A stretch of DNA of 64,000 bases from Nitratireductor sp. ZSWI3 (GTDB lineage: Bacteria; Pseudomonadota; Alphaproteobacteria; Rhizobiales; Rhizobiaceae): NCBI RefSeq assembly GCF_024655565.1, contig NZ_JANKOF010000008.1:1-64000 (forward strand), in the 5' to 3' direction. Under the pieces are notes generated by a model, which ran no database searches, was not told the origin of the DNA, and saw only the letters and a program-made list of their open reading frames with translations. Shown here one piece after another: positions 8,265 through 16,438 of this stretch. Position 1 is the first letter of the stretch. Every line of letters starts with the position of its first letter. Position numbers and translations under genes: made by a program.

Positions 8265-9836
8265 ATGGCTGCACCTTACGACCTTAACGACGACGGCGTC
8301 GTCGTCATCATCGGTTCCGGCGCGGGCGGCGGGACGCTGGGCAACGAGCTGGCGCAGAAGGGCGTCGACGTGGTGATCCTCGAGGCCGGCGCGCGCATCG
8401 AGTACGAGGATTTCATCAACGACGAATGGGAGAGTTTCGGCCAGCTCGCCTGGGGCGACAAGCGCACCACGTCGGGCGACTGGCGGGTGGCGCGGGATTT
8501 CCCGAACCTGCCGGCCTGGATCGTCAAGGCGGTGGGTGGCACGACCACCCATTGGGCGGGCGCCTCGCTGCGCTTCCAGGAGCACGAGTTCCGCACGCTC
8601 AGTCACTACGGCAAGGTGGACGGGGCCAATCTTCTCGATTGGCCGCTCACGCTGGCCGAGCTCGAGCCCTATTATGCGAAGGCCGAGGACAAGATGGGCG
8701 TCACCCGCACCAACGGCATTGCGGGCCTGCCGGGCAACAACAATTTCAAGGTGCTGAAGGCCGGTGCCGACAAGCTCGGCTACAAGGAGTGCCACACCGG
8801 CAACATGGCCATCAATTCGGATTTCCGCGACGATCGGATGGCTTGCCAGCAGACCGGCTTCTGCTTCCAGGGCTGCAAATGGGGCGCCAAATGGTCGACG
8901 CTCTACACGGAAATCCCCAAGGGCGAGGCAACCGGCAAGCTGGAGGTGCGGCCGCAATCCATGGCGCTGAAGATCGAGCATGACGCCAGCGGCAAGGTGA
9001 CGGGCGTGCTCTACGCCGACAAGGACGGCAACCGGCATTTGCAAAAGGCGCGGCTCGTCTGCGTGGCCTGCAACTCCATCGAAAGCCCGCGCCTGCTCCT
9101 CAACTCGGCATCGGCCATGTTCCCGGACGGGCTTGCCAATTCGTCGGGCCAGGTGGGGCGCAACTACATGCGCCACACGACCGGCTCGGTCTATGCGGTG
9201 TTCGACAAGCCGGTGCACATGTATCGCGGCACCACCATGGCCGGCATCATCCGCGACGAGGCGCGGCACGATCCCTCGCGCGGCTTCGTCGGCGGCTATG
9301 AGCTCGAGACCCTGTCGCTGGGCCTGCCCTTCATGGCGGCCTTCCTCGATCCGGGCGGCTGGGGGCGCTCCTTCACCTCGGCGCTCGACAATTATGCCAG
9401 CATGGCGGGACTGTGGATCGTCGGCGAAGACATGCCGCAGGAGCAGAACCGCATCACGCTTCATGCCGAGATGAAGGACGAGCACGGCCTGCCCATCCCG
9501 GACGTCCACTTCGACGACCATCCGAACGACGCCGCCATGCGCAACCACGCCTATGCGCAGGGCAGGGCCCTTTACGAGGCCGTCGGGGCGATCCGCACCT
9601 TCCCGACGCCGCCCTATCCGTCGACGCACAATCTGGGCACCAACCGGATGAGCGAGAAGGCGTCGGACGGCGTCGTCAACAAGCACGGCCAGACGCATGA
9701 CATCAAGAACCTGTTCGTGTCGGACGGCAGCCAGTTCACCACGGGCGGCGCGGAAAACCCGACCCTGACGATCGTCTCGCTGGCGATCCGCCAGGCCGAC
9801 TACATCGCGCAGGAGATGGCGACCGGAGCGATCTGA
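8265..9836 (+). CDS. GMC-family flavin oxidoreductase, catalytic subunit
   Basis: This 523-residue GMC oxidoreductase has an FAD loop GSGAGGGTLG at residues 17-26. GGTTTHWAG is typical of the gluconate 2-dehydrogenase alpha group. The C-terminal HNLGTNRM and ENPTLTIVSLA close the flavin site. It oxidises an alcohol, sugar or polyol and would pass electrons to a carrier. Classic three-subunit relatives also encode a multihaem cytochrome c, but no such gene is adjacent here. It is co-transcribed with the Tat-bearing small subunit and followed by an intrinsic terminator. The substrate is unknown. Confidence 0.87.
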   Translation: MAAPYDLNDDGVVVIIGSGAGGGTLGNELAQKGVDVVILEAGARIEYEDFINDEWESFGQLAWGDKRTTSGDWRVARDFPNLPAWIVKAVGGTTTHWAGASLRFQEHEFRTLSHYGKVDGANLLDWPLTLAELEPYYAKAEDKMGVTRTNGIAGLPGNNNFKVLKAGADKLGYKECHTGNMAINSDFRDDRMACQQTGFCFQGCKWGAKWSTLYTEIPKGEATGKLEVRPQSMALKIEHDASGKVTGVLYADKDGNRHLQKARLVCVACNSIESPRLLLNSASAMFPDGLANSSGQVGRNYMRHTTGSVYAVFDKPVHMYRGTTMAGIIRDEARHDPSRGFVGGYELETLSLGLPFMAAFLDPGGWGRSFTSALDNYASMAGLWIVGEDMPQEQNRITLHAEMKDEHGLPIPDVHFDDHPNDAAMRNHAYAQGRALYEAVGAIRTFPTPPYPSTHNLGTNRMSEKASDGVVNKHGQTHDIKNLFVSDGSQFTTGGAENPTLTIVSLAIRQADYIAQEMATGAI

Positions 9837-9845
9837 CAAAGAGCG

Positions 9846-9878
9846 CCGCCCCGCGTCCGGCCGGCGCGGGGCGGTTTT
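9846..9878 (+). terminator. Rho-independent terminator after the GMC operon
   Basis: A perfect 10-bp stem CCGCCCCGCG / CGCGGGGCGG (9846-9855 and 9865-9874) with a 9-base loop is followed by TTTT. It lies between convergent genes and may act on both strands. Confidence 0.75.
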
Positions 9879-9895
9879 CCGACGGGCCGGAGCGA

Positions 9896-10624
9896 TCAGC
9901 GCAGATTCACTGCGTAGTGGATGCTCTCCGTCAGGCAATGCGACACGCGCAGTTCCACGGCCTTGCCCTCCAGGTCGCGCGCGATCCGGTGGATGCGCAG
10001 CAGCGGTGTGCCGACGGGGCAGGACAAGAGCCGCGCGTCCTCTTCTCCGGCGGGGATCGCTTTCAGCCGTTCCTCGGCCTGGGCGATGGTGATGCCCCAG
10101 CGGGTCGAAAAGAGCTGGTAGATGTTGTTGGGGATCTGGTCGTGAGCGGGAAAATCGCAAAAACGTCCTGCCGGCAGGCATAGCGTTTCCGACAGCACGC
10201 ACCGCTCTGCCAGCCGGCGGATGCGCAGGATGCGCCTGACCGGGTCTCCCGCCGTCAGTTCCAGAGCGGAGGCTTCTTCGGCGCTCGCCGCTCCCGTCTC
10301 GCTGTCGATCACGGTCGATTGCGGGAACACCGACGGTCCGTCGTCCGGCACCAGCCGGAAGAACTGGAAGAGGATGCGCGAATCCTCCGGCTCGGCGACG
10401 AAGGTTCCCTTGCCCTGCTTGCGCACCAGAAGATTGTCCGCCGTCATGGTGTCGAGCGCCTTGCGCACGGTTCCCTGGCTGACCTTCATCCGCCGCGCAA
10501 GCTCCATCTCGCTGGGAATGAGCATGCCCGGCGCCCAGCTTCCATCGACCAGATGACGAACCAGTTCGTCGCGGATATGCGCGTAAAGTGGCTTGTATTC
10601 CATGACCTTGTTCTCGTCCGTCAC
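9896..10624 (-). CDS. GntR-family regulator, HutC/UTRA subfamily, of the sulfolactate locus
   Basis: The protein is 242 residues. The N-terminal winged helix (about 10-75) includes IPSEMELARRMKVSQGTVRKA. The C-terminal UTRA ligand-binding domain spans about 95-240. The GTG at 10624 is one start; an ATG at 10603, giving MEYKPLYAHIRDELV, is an equally reasonable alternative. It is divergent from suyAB across a region holding a TTGACA box and the palindrome TCTTATATAAGA, so it most likely represses the sulfolactate genes until the substrate or an intermediate binds (inference). Confidence 0.85.
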   Translation of the reverse strand: MTDENKVMEYKPLYAHIRDELVRHLVDGSWAPGMLIPSEMELARRMKVSQGTVRKALDTMTADNLLVRKQGKGTFVAEPEDSRILFQFFRLVPDDGPSVFPQSTVIDSETGAASAEEASALELTAGDPVRRILRIRRLAERCVLSETLCLPAGRFCDFPAHDQIPNNIYQLFSTRWGITIAQAEERLKAIPAGEEDARLLSCPVGTPLLRIHRIARDLEGKAVELRVSHCLTESIHYAVNLR

Positions 10625-10729
10625 CGTTCCGGCCGCCTTTCCGTTGCGCGCAACCGCAGAATCCTTCGATCGCGATGCGGGCGGAAAACCGCTTCACACT
10701 TTTCCTCATCCCGCTCTAGCGCACGCCTG

Positions 10730-10770
10730 TTGACAAATCCACTCTCTTGTATCTTATATCTTATATAAGA
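10730..10770 (+). promoter_or_regulatory. Candidate suyA promoter with overlapping operator palindrome
   Basis: TTGACA is at 10730-10735. An AT-rich -10 zone follows at about 10754-10759. It overlaps the perfect 12-bp palindrome TCTTATATAAGA (10759-10770), with a direct repeat TATCTTA/TATCTTA just before it. The placement over the -10/start region fits repression by the divergent GntR regulator. Confidence 0.65.
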
Positions 10771-10819
10771 CTTGGGGCGAGGAAATTCGCCGCGCCCACC
10801 GCTCAAGAGGAGGACATCC

Positions 10820-11107
10820 GTGACCATCCCCCAGCTGCTCGTCCATGAAAGAAAGGACAATGTCGGCGTCGTCGTCGTCGAGAACCTGAAGGCAGGGACC
10901 AACATGCTGTGCGTGGTGACGCACGACAATTCGAGCTTCGAAATGCAGGTGCACGACGATGTGCCCATCGGCCACAAGGTGGCGCTGACGGATCTGAAGG
11001 CCGGCGACACAGCCCTGAAATACGGCGAGGACATCGGCAAGTTCGTGGCCGACGTGAAGAAGGGCGGCCACGTTCACGTGCACAATCTCAAGACCAAGCG
11101 CTGGTAG
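10820..11107 (+). CDS. suyA: (2R)-3-sulfolactate sulfo-lyase, small (SAF-domain) subunit
   Basis: This 95-residue protein is the SAF-type N-terminal domain of the UxaA/altronate-dehydratase superfamily, with [19 protein letters not shown] and a C-terminal [12 protein letters not shown]. The GTG start at 10820 follows AGAGGAGGAC. In sulfolactate sulfo-lyase the enzyme is split into a small and a large chain; together they cleave the C-S bond of (R)-sulfolactate, giving pyruvate and sulfite. The assignment rests on pairing with suyB and the transporter/dehydrogenase context. A generic UxaA-type dehydratase is the alternative. Confidence 0.75.
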   Translation: MTIPQLLVHERKDNVGVVVVENLKAGTNMLCVVTHDNSSFEMQVHDDVPIGHKVALTDLKAGDTALKYGEDIGKFVADVKKGGHVHVHNLKTKRW

Positions 11108-11123
11108 GCCGGGGAGAGCATCA

Positions 11124-12305
11124 ATGGCGTCGAAATACGCGAATCTGACATTCAAGGGCTACCGCCGCGACAATGGACGCGTCGGCGTCCGCAACCACGT
11201 GGTCATCCTGCCCGTGGACGACATCTCCAATGCCGCCTGCGAGGCGGTCGCCAACAACATCAAGGGCGCGCTCGCCCTGCCGCACGCCTATGGCCGCCTG
11301 CAGTTCGGCGAGGATCTCGACCTGCATTTCCGCACCATGATCGGCACGGGCGCCAATCCCAATGTCGCAGCCGTCGTGGTCATCGGCATCGAGCCGGGCT
11401 GGACCAAGCGCATCGTCGACGGCATCGCCGAGACCGGCAAGCCGGTCGCCGGCTTCTCGATCGAGCAGAACGGCGACCTGAAGACCATCATGGACGCATC
11501 CCGCAAGGCCAAGGAGTTCGTGCATTACGCCTCCGAGCTGCAGCGCGAGGAGTGCTCGATTTCCGAACTCTGGGTGTCCACCAAATGCGGCGAGAGCGAC
11601 ACCACCACCGGCCTGGGCTCCTGCCCGACGGTGGGCAACATGTACGACAAGCTGCTTCCCGAGGGGATTTACGGCTGCTTCGGCGAGACGTCGGAGATCA
11701 CAGGCGCGGAGCATATCTGCAAGGCGCGCGCCATCGATCCCGAGGTCGGCGAGCGCTGGTACAGGATGTGGAAGGCCTATCAGGACGACGTCATCTTCGC
11801 CCACCAGACGGACGACCTGTCGGAAAGCCAGCCGACCAAGGGCAACATCGAGGGCGGCCTGACCACCATCGAGGAGAAGGCGCTGGGCAATCTGGAGAAG
11901 ATCGGCCGCACGTCGCGCTACATCGACATTCTCGAGCCGGCCGAGGCGCCGAAGTCGGGCAGGGGCCTGTACTTCATGGACTCCTCGTCGGCGGCGGCGG
12001 AGTGCGTGACTCTGATGGCTGCCGGGGGCTATGTGGTACACACCTTCCCCACCGGTCAGGGCAACGTCATCGGCAACCCGATCGTGCCGGTCATCAAGAT
12101 CACGGCAAACCCGCGCACGGTGCGCACGATGGGAGAGCACGTCGACCTCGACGTGTCCGGCATCCTGCGCCGGGAGATGACCATCGACGAGGCGGGCGAT
12201 GCGCTGATCGACATGATCGTGCGCACGTCCAACGGCCGCAACACGGCCGCCGAGGCGCTCGGCCATCGCGAGTTCGTGATGACCAAGCTTTACCGAAGCG
12301 CCTGA
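11124..12305 (+). CDS. suyB: (2R)-3-sulfolactate sulfo-lyase, large subunit
   Basis: This 393-residue protein is the catalytic UxaA C-terminal domain, carried as a separate chain as in SuyB. Segments such as [37 protein letters not shown] and a late [20 protein letters not shown] carry the conserved Cys/Gly motifs of the family. With SuyA it would desulfonate (R)-sulfolactate to pyruvate and sulfite in the cytoplasm. It lies 16 bases downstream of suyA and upstream of a tripartite transporter and two 2-hydroxyacid dehydrogenases, the gene set described for racemic sulfolactate degraders. The wording of the function rests on family recall plus context. Confidence 0.78.
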   Translation: MASKYANLTFKGYRRDNGRVGVRNHVVILPVDDISNAACEAVANNIKGALALPHAYGRLQFGEDLDLHFRTMIGTGANPNVAAVVVIGIEPGWTKRIVDGIAETGKPVAGFSIEQNGDLKTIMDASRKAKEFVHYASELQREECSISELWVSTKCGESDTTTGLGSCPTVGNMYDKLLPEGIYGCFGETSEITGAEHICKARAIDPEVGERWYRMWKAYQDDVIFAHQTDDLSESQPTKGNIEGGLTTIEEKALGNLEKIGRTSRYIDILEPAEAPKSGRGLYFMDSSSAAAECVTLMAAGGYVVHTFPTGQGNVIGNPIVPVIKITANPRTVRTMGEHVDLDVSGILRREMTIDEAGDALIDMIVRTSNGRNTAAEALGHREFVMTKLYRSA

Positions 12306-12314
12306 TATTGATTT

Positions 12315-12342
12315 CCAGGCCCCGCCCTGGTGCGGGGCCTGG
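12315..12342 (+). terminator. Strong stem-loop between suyB and the transporter genes
   Basis: A perfect 11-bp stem CCAGGCCCCGC / GCGGGGCCTGG encloses a 6-base loop (12326-12331). No U-run follows. It may partially terminate transcription or protect the 3' end of suyAB mRNA, uncoupling enzyme from transporter levels (inference). Confidence 0.55.
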
Positions 12343-12429
12343 CGCATGAGATGGATCCGGTGAAGGCCGGGTCCATGCAGGTGTCGTTCTGAGGAGACAG
12401 GCATCACCCATTACCAGGGAGGAATGCAA

Positions 12430-13377
12430 ATGCTGAAGAAACTCGGCCTTTTCGCCGCCATGATCGCCTTTACCGCAGTCACCGGTGCGGCGATGGCCTT
12501 TCCCGACAAGCCCATCAACTACATCATCCCTTTCAATGCCGGCGGCGAAAGCGACATCTCCGCCCGTCTGCAGCAGCCCTATTTCAAGAAGCTCACCGGG
12601 CAGGATCTCATCATCCAGTATCAGGCGGGCGCCGGCGGCGCGCAGGCCTGGTCCGTGCTGAACGACCAGCCCGGCGACGGATACACGATGATGGGCACCA
12701 ACCTGCCGCACATCATCATGCAGCCGATGCTGCAGGATCCCGGCTACAAGACCGAGGACCTGGTCAACATCTACATGTTCCATTTCACGCCGGACGCGCT
12801 GATCGTGCGGGCGGACAGCGAATATGAGACGCTGCAGCAGGTGATCGACGCGGCCAAGGCGGCGCCGGGCGCCCTGACGGTCGGCGGCACGGCGACCAAC
12901 ACCGCCAATCACCTCGCCAACCAGCGCCTTGCCGATCTGACCGGCGCCGAGATGACCTACATCCCCTACACGGGCACGGGCGCCACCATTCCGGCGCTGC
13001 TCGGCGGGGAGGTCGAGCTGCTCTGGGGCTATACGACGGTCGCCGCCGGCCAGGGCGACAAGGTGCGCATGCTGGCCGTCGCACAGGACAAGCGGCATCC
13101 GCTCTTCCCCGACGTTCCCACGTTCAAGGAACTGGGCATCGACATGGTGGGCGGCGCCTATCGGGGCATCGCCGTTCCGAGCTCGACGCCGGAAGAGGTG
13201 CGCAAGGAATTGTCGGGCATCATTGGCAAGATCAACGCCGATCCCGATTTCATCGCGCAGATGGAGCAGGCGGGCTTCGCCATGCTCGACATTCCCTATG
13301 AGGAAATGGACGCGTTCATGGCGGAGCGCAAAAAGCTCTACGAAGAGATCGCGCGCCAGCTCGGCTCGCTGAAATAG
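12430..13377 (+). CDS. slcH: Tripartite tricarboxylate-type transporter, periplasmic binding protein (TctC/SlcH-like)
   Basis: This is a 315-residue extracytoplasmic binding protein with a Sec signal ending at GAAMA about residue 22, followed by FPDKPINYIIPF, the typical TctC opening. The motif SVLNDQPGDGYTM and the DVPTFKELG segment are family hallmarks. GGGAGGA abuts the ATG at 12424, so the second ATG at 12430 has the better spacing and is chosen. It delivers substrate, here probably 3-sulfolactate, to the TctA/TctB-type membrane proteins encoded next. The ligand is inferred from the operon. Confidence 0.87.
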   Translation: MLKKLGLFAAMIAFTAVTGAAMAFPDKPINYIIPFNAGGESDISARLQQPYFKKLTGQDLIIQYQAGAGGAQAWSVLNDQPGDGYTMMGTNLPHIIMQPMLQDPGYKTEDLVNIYMFHFTPDALIVRADSEYETLQQVIDAAKAAPGALTVGGTATNTANHLANQRLADLTGAEMTYIPYTGTGATIPALLGGEVELLWGYTTVAAGQGDKVRMLAVAQDKRHPLFPDVPTFKELGIDMVGGAYRGIAVPSSTPEEVRKELSGIIGKINADPDFIAQMEQAGFAMLDIPYEEMDAFMAERKKLYEEIARQLGSLK

Positions 13378-13449
13378 CCTCACCGGTCGGTGCCCACCCC
13401 TGGGGCGGGCGCCAACCGATCGATCCCTGACGCATTCGAGGAGCTTGCC

Positions 13450-14970
13450 ATGGCCGTCGACTTCGGGTTCGTCCTGGCCCAGGCCTTCAGCCCCTTCAAC
13501 CTGCTTCTGGCCGTCATCGGTGTCGTGCTCGGCACGGTCATCGGCGCGCTGCCCGGACTTTCGGCTACGATGGCGATCGCGGTGCTCGTCCCCTTCACCT
13601 TCGCCATGGATCCCGCCTCGGGCCTGATCATGCTCGGCGCCATCTACACGGGGGCGATCTACGGCGGCGCCTATGCGGCGATCCTCGTCAACACGCCGGG
13701 CACGCCCTCGGCGATCGCCACCACCTTCGACGGCTATCCGATGGCGAAGCGCGGCGATGGCGATCTGGCCATGACGCTGGCGACGCTCGCCAGCGTGGTC
13801 GGCGGTGTCGTCGGCGCTCTCTCTCTGATCACGCTGTCGCCGCTGCTCGCCAACATCGCGCTCGCCTTCCAGTCGAGCGAATATTTCTGGCTGGCGATCC
13901 TCGGGCTCACGCTGATCGCCAGCCTTTCTTCCGGCAACGTTCTGAAGGGGTTGATCGGCGGCGCCTTCGGCCTGATCCTGTCGATGATCGGCGTCGCCGT
14001 CATCGGCGGCGACACGCGCTTCACCTTCGGGTCCTCGGCCCTGCTCGGCGGCATCGACATCGTCTCGGCGCTGATAGGCCTCTACTGCATCCCCGTTCTG
14101 ATCGATCTCGTCGCCCGCCCCGACAGGCATCTGGAGCCGGCGCCGCTGGGGCGCGGCTTCCGTCTGTTCGAGGCCGTCGGCCTTTGCGTCGGCAACGGCG
14201 TCAATCTTCTGCGCTCCTCCGTCATCGGAACGCTGGTCGGCATTCTGCCGGGCGCCGGCGGCTCCATCGCATCGCTGGTATCCTATTCGGAGGCACGCCG
14301 GGCGAGCCGCAACCCGGAGCGCTTCGGCAGGGGTGAGCCGGGCGGCCTTCTTGCCACCGAGAGCGCCAACAATGCGACTGTCGGTGGCGGTTTCATCCCG
14401 ACGCTGGTGCTCGGCATCCCAGGAACGCCGCCCGATGCCGTCATCCTCGGCGCACTGCTCGTGCAGGGCATCCGCACGGGGCCCGAGCTCTTCACCCAGC
14501 AGAACGGCATTGCCTACATCTTCATGTTCGGCCTCCTGATCGCCACGCTGATGATGCTGCCGATCGGCCTGTTCATCGGGCGCTATGCCTATCGGTTCAT
14601 CGTCAACACGCCGAAGGCGCTGCTCGTGCCGCTGATCGCCTTCATGACCGTGGTCGGCAGCTTCGCCATCCACTCCAATCCGCATGACGTGGTGGTGATG
14701 GTGGCGATGGGCGTGCTCGGCTGGCTTCTCGGCCTGGCCGGCTTCGGCCCTTCGCCCATCGTGCTTGGCCTGGTCCTCGGCCAGATCGCCGAGCAGGGCT
14801 TCATGCGGGCCTATATGATCGGCGGTGCGCGCGGCAATTTCGGCGGACAGCTTCTGTTCGACCGGCCGATAAGCTGGGCCATCGTGGCGCTTATCCTCGT
14901 CACGCTCGCTTTCCCGGTCCTGCGCCGGTTGCGCAGGTCCCGCGAAGCCGGCAGCGAGGTCCGGTCATGA
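13450..14970 (+). CDS. Tripartite tricarboxylate-type transporter, large permease (TctA family)
   Basis: This 506-residue integral membrane protein has about 11-12 hydrophobic segments. It shows the TctA hallmarks GALPGLSATMAIAVLVPFTF near the N-terminus, GGAYAAILVNTPGTPSA, GILPGAGGSIASLVSYSEA and VLGIPGTPPDAVILGAL. GAGGAG precedes the ATG at 13450. It would be the transport channel of the sulfolactate importer (SlcF or SlcG equivalent; I do not assign the letter). It overlaps the downstream small permease by ATGA. Confidence 0.9.
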   Translation: MAVDFGFVLAQAFSPFNLLLAVIGVVLGTVIGALPGLSATMAIAVLVPFTFAMDPASGLIMLGAIYTGAIYGGAYAAILVNTPGTPSAIATTFDGYPMAKRGDGDLAMTLATLASVVGGVVGALSLITLSPLLANIALAFQSSEYFWLAILGLTLIASLSSGNVLKGLIGGAFGLILSMIGVAVIGGDTRFTFGSSALLGGIDIVSALIGLYCIPVLIDLVARPDRHLEPAPLGRGFRLFEAVGLCVGNGVNLLRSSVIGTLVGILPGAGGSIASLVSYSEARRASRNPERFGRGEPGGLLATESANNATVGGGFIPTLVLGIPGTPPDAVILGALLVQGIRTGPELFTQQNGIAYIFMFGLLIATLMMLPIGLFIGRYAYRFIVNTPKALLVPLIAFMTVVGSFAIHSNPHDVVVMVAMGVLGWLLGLAGFGPSPIVLGLVLGQIAEQGFMRAYMIGGARGNFGGQLLFDRPISWAIVALILVTLAFPVLRRLRRSREAGSEVRS

Positions 14971-15485
14971 ACGGCCGCACAGACATTGCCGGGATCCTCG
15001 GCTCGCTGTTCTTCGCCTCCGCCGGCGCCTATGTCTTCGTGGCGAGCCTCGGCATGTCGCCGATGGCGGCGATGTTTCCCCGCACGGTGGGAGCGGCCCT
15101 CGCGCTGCTCGCCCTGGTGCAGATCGTCACCGCGCTGGCGCCCCGGCTTCGCAATCGGGAACGCATGGTCCCTCGGCAGGACGCGGCGGGAGAAGGCAGC
15201 GGCGCCGCCGTGGAGGCCGATGCCGATGGGCAGGCCGAAAGCCGGGGCCGCCGCCTGGTCCTGCTCGCCACCATGGTCGCCTGGGCGCTTCTCTTCCCGG
15301 TCGTGGGGATTTTCGTCACCAGCCTTGCGGCATGCATCGTCCTGATGTTCACCGGGCTTTTCGGGCGCATCTCGCCCCGCCGGCTGGCGCTCTATCTGGC
15401 TGTGGTGCTGGCGATGGTGATCTTTTTCCATCTGCTCATGGGCACCGTGCTCAACATTCCGCTGCCGCGCGGCCTGCTCTTCTGA
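14967..15485 (+). CDS. Tripartite tricarboxylate-type transporter, small permease (TctB family)
   Basis: The protein has 172 residues and four predicted membrane helices in two pairs, separated by a charged, poorly conserved loop (about residues 60-95, rich in Glu, Arg and Gly). This is the normal TctB layout. It is translationally coupled to the large permease by an ATGA overlap and followed after 20 bases by the 2-hydroxyacid dehydrogenase gene. The likely role is a small membrane subunit of the sulfolactate importer. Confidence 0.85.
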   Translation: MNGRTDIAGILGSLFFASAGAYVFVASLGMSPMAAMFPRTVGAALALLALVQIVTALAPRLRNRERMVPRQDAAGEGSGAAVEADADGQAESRGRRLVLLATMVAWALLFPVVGIFVTSLAACIVLMFTGLFGRISPRRLALYLAVVLAMVIFFHLLMGTVLNIPLPRGLLF

Positions 15486-15505
15486 TCCAAAACCAACGGG
15501 GCATC

Positions 15506-16438
15506 ATGCACGACATCATCATCACCGAGTTCATGGACGAGGCGGCGGTCGCCCGGATCGAGCGGGAGTTCGCGACGTTCCACGATCCGGCGCTCGTCGA
15601 TCGGCCGGAGGAGTTACGCATGCGTGCCGCCTCGGCGCGGGCGTTGATCGTCCGCAACCGGACCCAGGTGCGCGCTGCGCTTCTGGAGGCGGCTGCGAAG
15701 CTGGAATGTGTCGGCCGGCTCGGCGTCGGCCTGGACAATATCGATCTGGAAGCCTGCAAGGCCCGCGGCATCACCGTCTACCCGGCGACCGGCGCCAACG
15801 ACCTCCCGGTTGCCGAATACGTCATCACCACCGCGATGATGCTGTTGCGCGGGGCGTATCTGGCTACGGGCACGGTGGCCGCCGGCGGCTGGCCGCGCGG
15901 CGCGCTGATCGGCCGCGAGATGTCGGGCAGGATGATGGGGCTCGTCGGCTTCGGGGCGATCGCCCGCGAGGTGGCGCGGCGTGCCGCGGCGCTCGGCATG
16001 CGCGTCGCGGCCTTCGATCCCTTCCTGCCGGCCGATCATCCGGCCTGGGCGGGCGTCGACAATCTGACGCTCGACGGGCTGCTCGCCAGCGCCGATGTCG
16101 TCAGCCTCCATACGCCGCTCACCGAAGAGACCCGTCACATGATCGACGGTGCGGCTCTGGCGCGGATGAAGCCGGATGCGGTCTTGATCAACGCCGCACG
16201 CGGCGGCGTGGTGAACGAGGCGGCCTTGTGCGACGCCCTGAAATCGGGAAAGCTCGGCGGAGCCGCCCTCGACGTGTTCGAGCAGGAGCCGCTCGACGCC
16301 GCGAGCGGCGCCCGGTTTGCCGGCATCGCCAACCTCGTTCTCACGCCGCATATTGCCGGCGTCACGGAAGAGTCCAATATTCGCGTCAGCGGTGTGACGG
16401 CGGAAGCGGTTCTGACGCATCTGAGAGGAATCCGATGA
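15506..16438 (+). CDS. slcC: 2-hydroxyacid dehydrogenase, probable (S)-sulfolactate dehydrogenase
   Basis: The protein has 310 residues and the D-isomer-specific 2-hydroxyacid dehydrogenase fold, like phosphoglycerate dehydrogenase. The N-terminal catalytic part contains GRLGVGLDNIDLEACKARGI. The Rossmann loop is GLVGFGAIAREVARRA. The catalytic Arg/Glu/His set appears as INAARGGVVNE, DVFEQEPL and TPHIAGVT. In sulfolactate degraders an enzyme of this family oxidises the (S)-enantiomer to sulfopyruvate with NAD+. It ends in an ATGA overlap with the next dehydrogenase gene, so the two are co-translated, as expected for a two-dehydrogenase racemase. Confidence 0.75.
   Translation: MHDIIITEFMDEAAVARIEREFATFHDPALVDRPEELRMRAASARALIVRNRTQVRAALLEAAAKLECVGRLGVGLDNIDLEACKARGITVYPATGANDLPVAEYVITTAMMLLRGAYLATGTVAAGGWPRGALIGREMSGRMMGLVGFGAIAREVARRAAALGMRVAAFDPFLPADHPAWAGVDNLTLDGLLASADVVSLHTPLTEETRHMIDGAALARMKPDAVLINAARGGVVNEAALCDALKSGKLGGAALDVFEQEPLDAASGARFAGIANLVLTPHIAGVTEESNIRVSGVTAEAVLTHLRGIR

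Noticed and set aside
7377-10709. Long antisense open frame of about 1,100 codons on the minus strand
   Set aside because: It lies opposite well-supported glyoxalase, Tat-subunit and GMC genes. Its composition (Arg, Ala, Gly, His-rich, no domain) is that of a GC-rich shadow frame; only its distal part coincides with the real GntR gene in another start and frame.
10820-12305. SuyAB-like pair as an altronate or galactarate dehydratase
   Set aside because: Those enzymes usually come with hexuronate genes (uxaB, uxaC, kdgK), none of which is here. The transporter and two 2-hydroxyacid dehydrogenases fit sulfolactate better. It remains an alternative.
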